Source: Limnomonas spitsbergensis
Taxonomy: Eukaryota > Chlorophyta > Chlorophyceae > Chlamydomonadales
Length of the DNA: 64,000 nucleotides
Direction of reading: 5' to 3'
NCBI GenBank assembly: GCA_037349105.1
Contig: JAYJMM010000120.1
Coordinates: 2,439,001 to 2,503,000, forward strand
The position numbers were made by a program, and so were the translations under genes. The notes beneath the pieces are model-generated. The model searched no databases and was not told the DNA's origin. It saw nothing but the letters and a program-made list of their open reading frames with translations. This document shows, piece by piece, positions 63,925 to 64,000 of this stretch. Every line of letters begins with the position of its first letter. The stretch's first letter is position 1.

Positions 63925-64000
63925 TTCCTTTCTTTTTCTCCCTTCTGAAAAGTCGAGCGCTCACGCGGCCGAGCCTTCTTTTGCATGGCCCACAGGTGTA

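Overview
This is eukaryotic nuclear DNA, most likely from a core chlorophyte green alga (Chlamydomonadales-like). The genes are split into many short exons by long, repeat-filled GT-AG introns. Candidate poly(A) signals are TGTAA, the form used by green algae. Degenerate TTTAGGG/CCCTAAA telomere-type repeats lie inside introns. The protein set also fits: an aquaglyceroporin, an eIF4A-III helicase, a short oxysterol-binding-protein relative, and a receptor with plant-type leucine-rich repeats fused to class III nucleotidyl cyclase domains. Base composition looks close to balanced by eye, so a Dunaliella-like alga is possible, but I cannot name the species.

Layout. 0-1.4 kb (- strand): the 5' three exons of a PAN/Apple-cyclophilin gene that runs off the left edge. 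2.3-4 kb: a decayed retroelement carrying a small hAT-type MITE. 4.9-8.7 kb (-): a seven-exon aquaglyceroporin of 663 codons with a very large insertion between its two halves. 10.2-11.0 kb (+): a broken cyclophilin half-gene. 12.2-15.0 kb (+): a complete five-exon PAN-cyclophilin gene of 320 codons. 16.2 kb (-): a relic of exon 2 of the same family. 17.0-20.3 kb (-): a complete nine-exon eIF4A3 gene of 396 codons. 20.8-22.5 kb (+): a two-exon gene of 460 codons that I do not recognise. 24.1-57.3 kb (+): one giant 32-exon gene of 1948 codons. It encodes a signal peptide, plant-type LRR ectodomain, one membrane span and two nucleotidyl cyclase homology domains whose catalytic residues look complementary. 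58.2-62.4 kb (-): an eight-exon ORP/OSBP gene of 448 codons, tail-to-tail with the cyclase. 63.5-64.0 kb (+): the 3' end of another retroelement copy, related to the one at 2.3-4 kb. All exon chains were assembled by eye from splice sites, reading phase and family motifs, and each listed chain keeps phase from start to stop.

The most unusual property is how introns have grown. In at least a dozen introns the tandem repeat is built from the local splice junction itself: each unit carries a copy of the last bases of the upstream exon plus its GT donor, or the AG acceptor plus the first bases of the downstream exon. Unit sizes run from about 14 to 121 bp and copy number from 2 to roughly 100. 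The pattern occurs in two unrelated genes (the LRR-cyclase and the PAN-cyclophilin family), which suggests a general process of splice-junction duplication in this genome. Other elements are a dispersed family of about 170 bp SINE-like repeats, a perfect 49-bp-arm purine/pyrimidine inverted repeat, several small hairpins, and a 4.5 kb intronic 25-26 bp minisatellite with a 1316 bp higher-order duplication.

Functionally, the receptor cyclase would link an extracellular signal to cyclic nucleotide. The insertion in the aquaglyceroporin carries several RRx(S/T) motifs of the kind used by cyclic-nucleotide-dependent kinases. A link between the two is only an inference.
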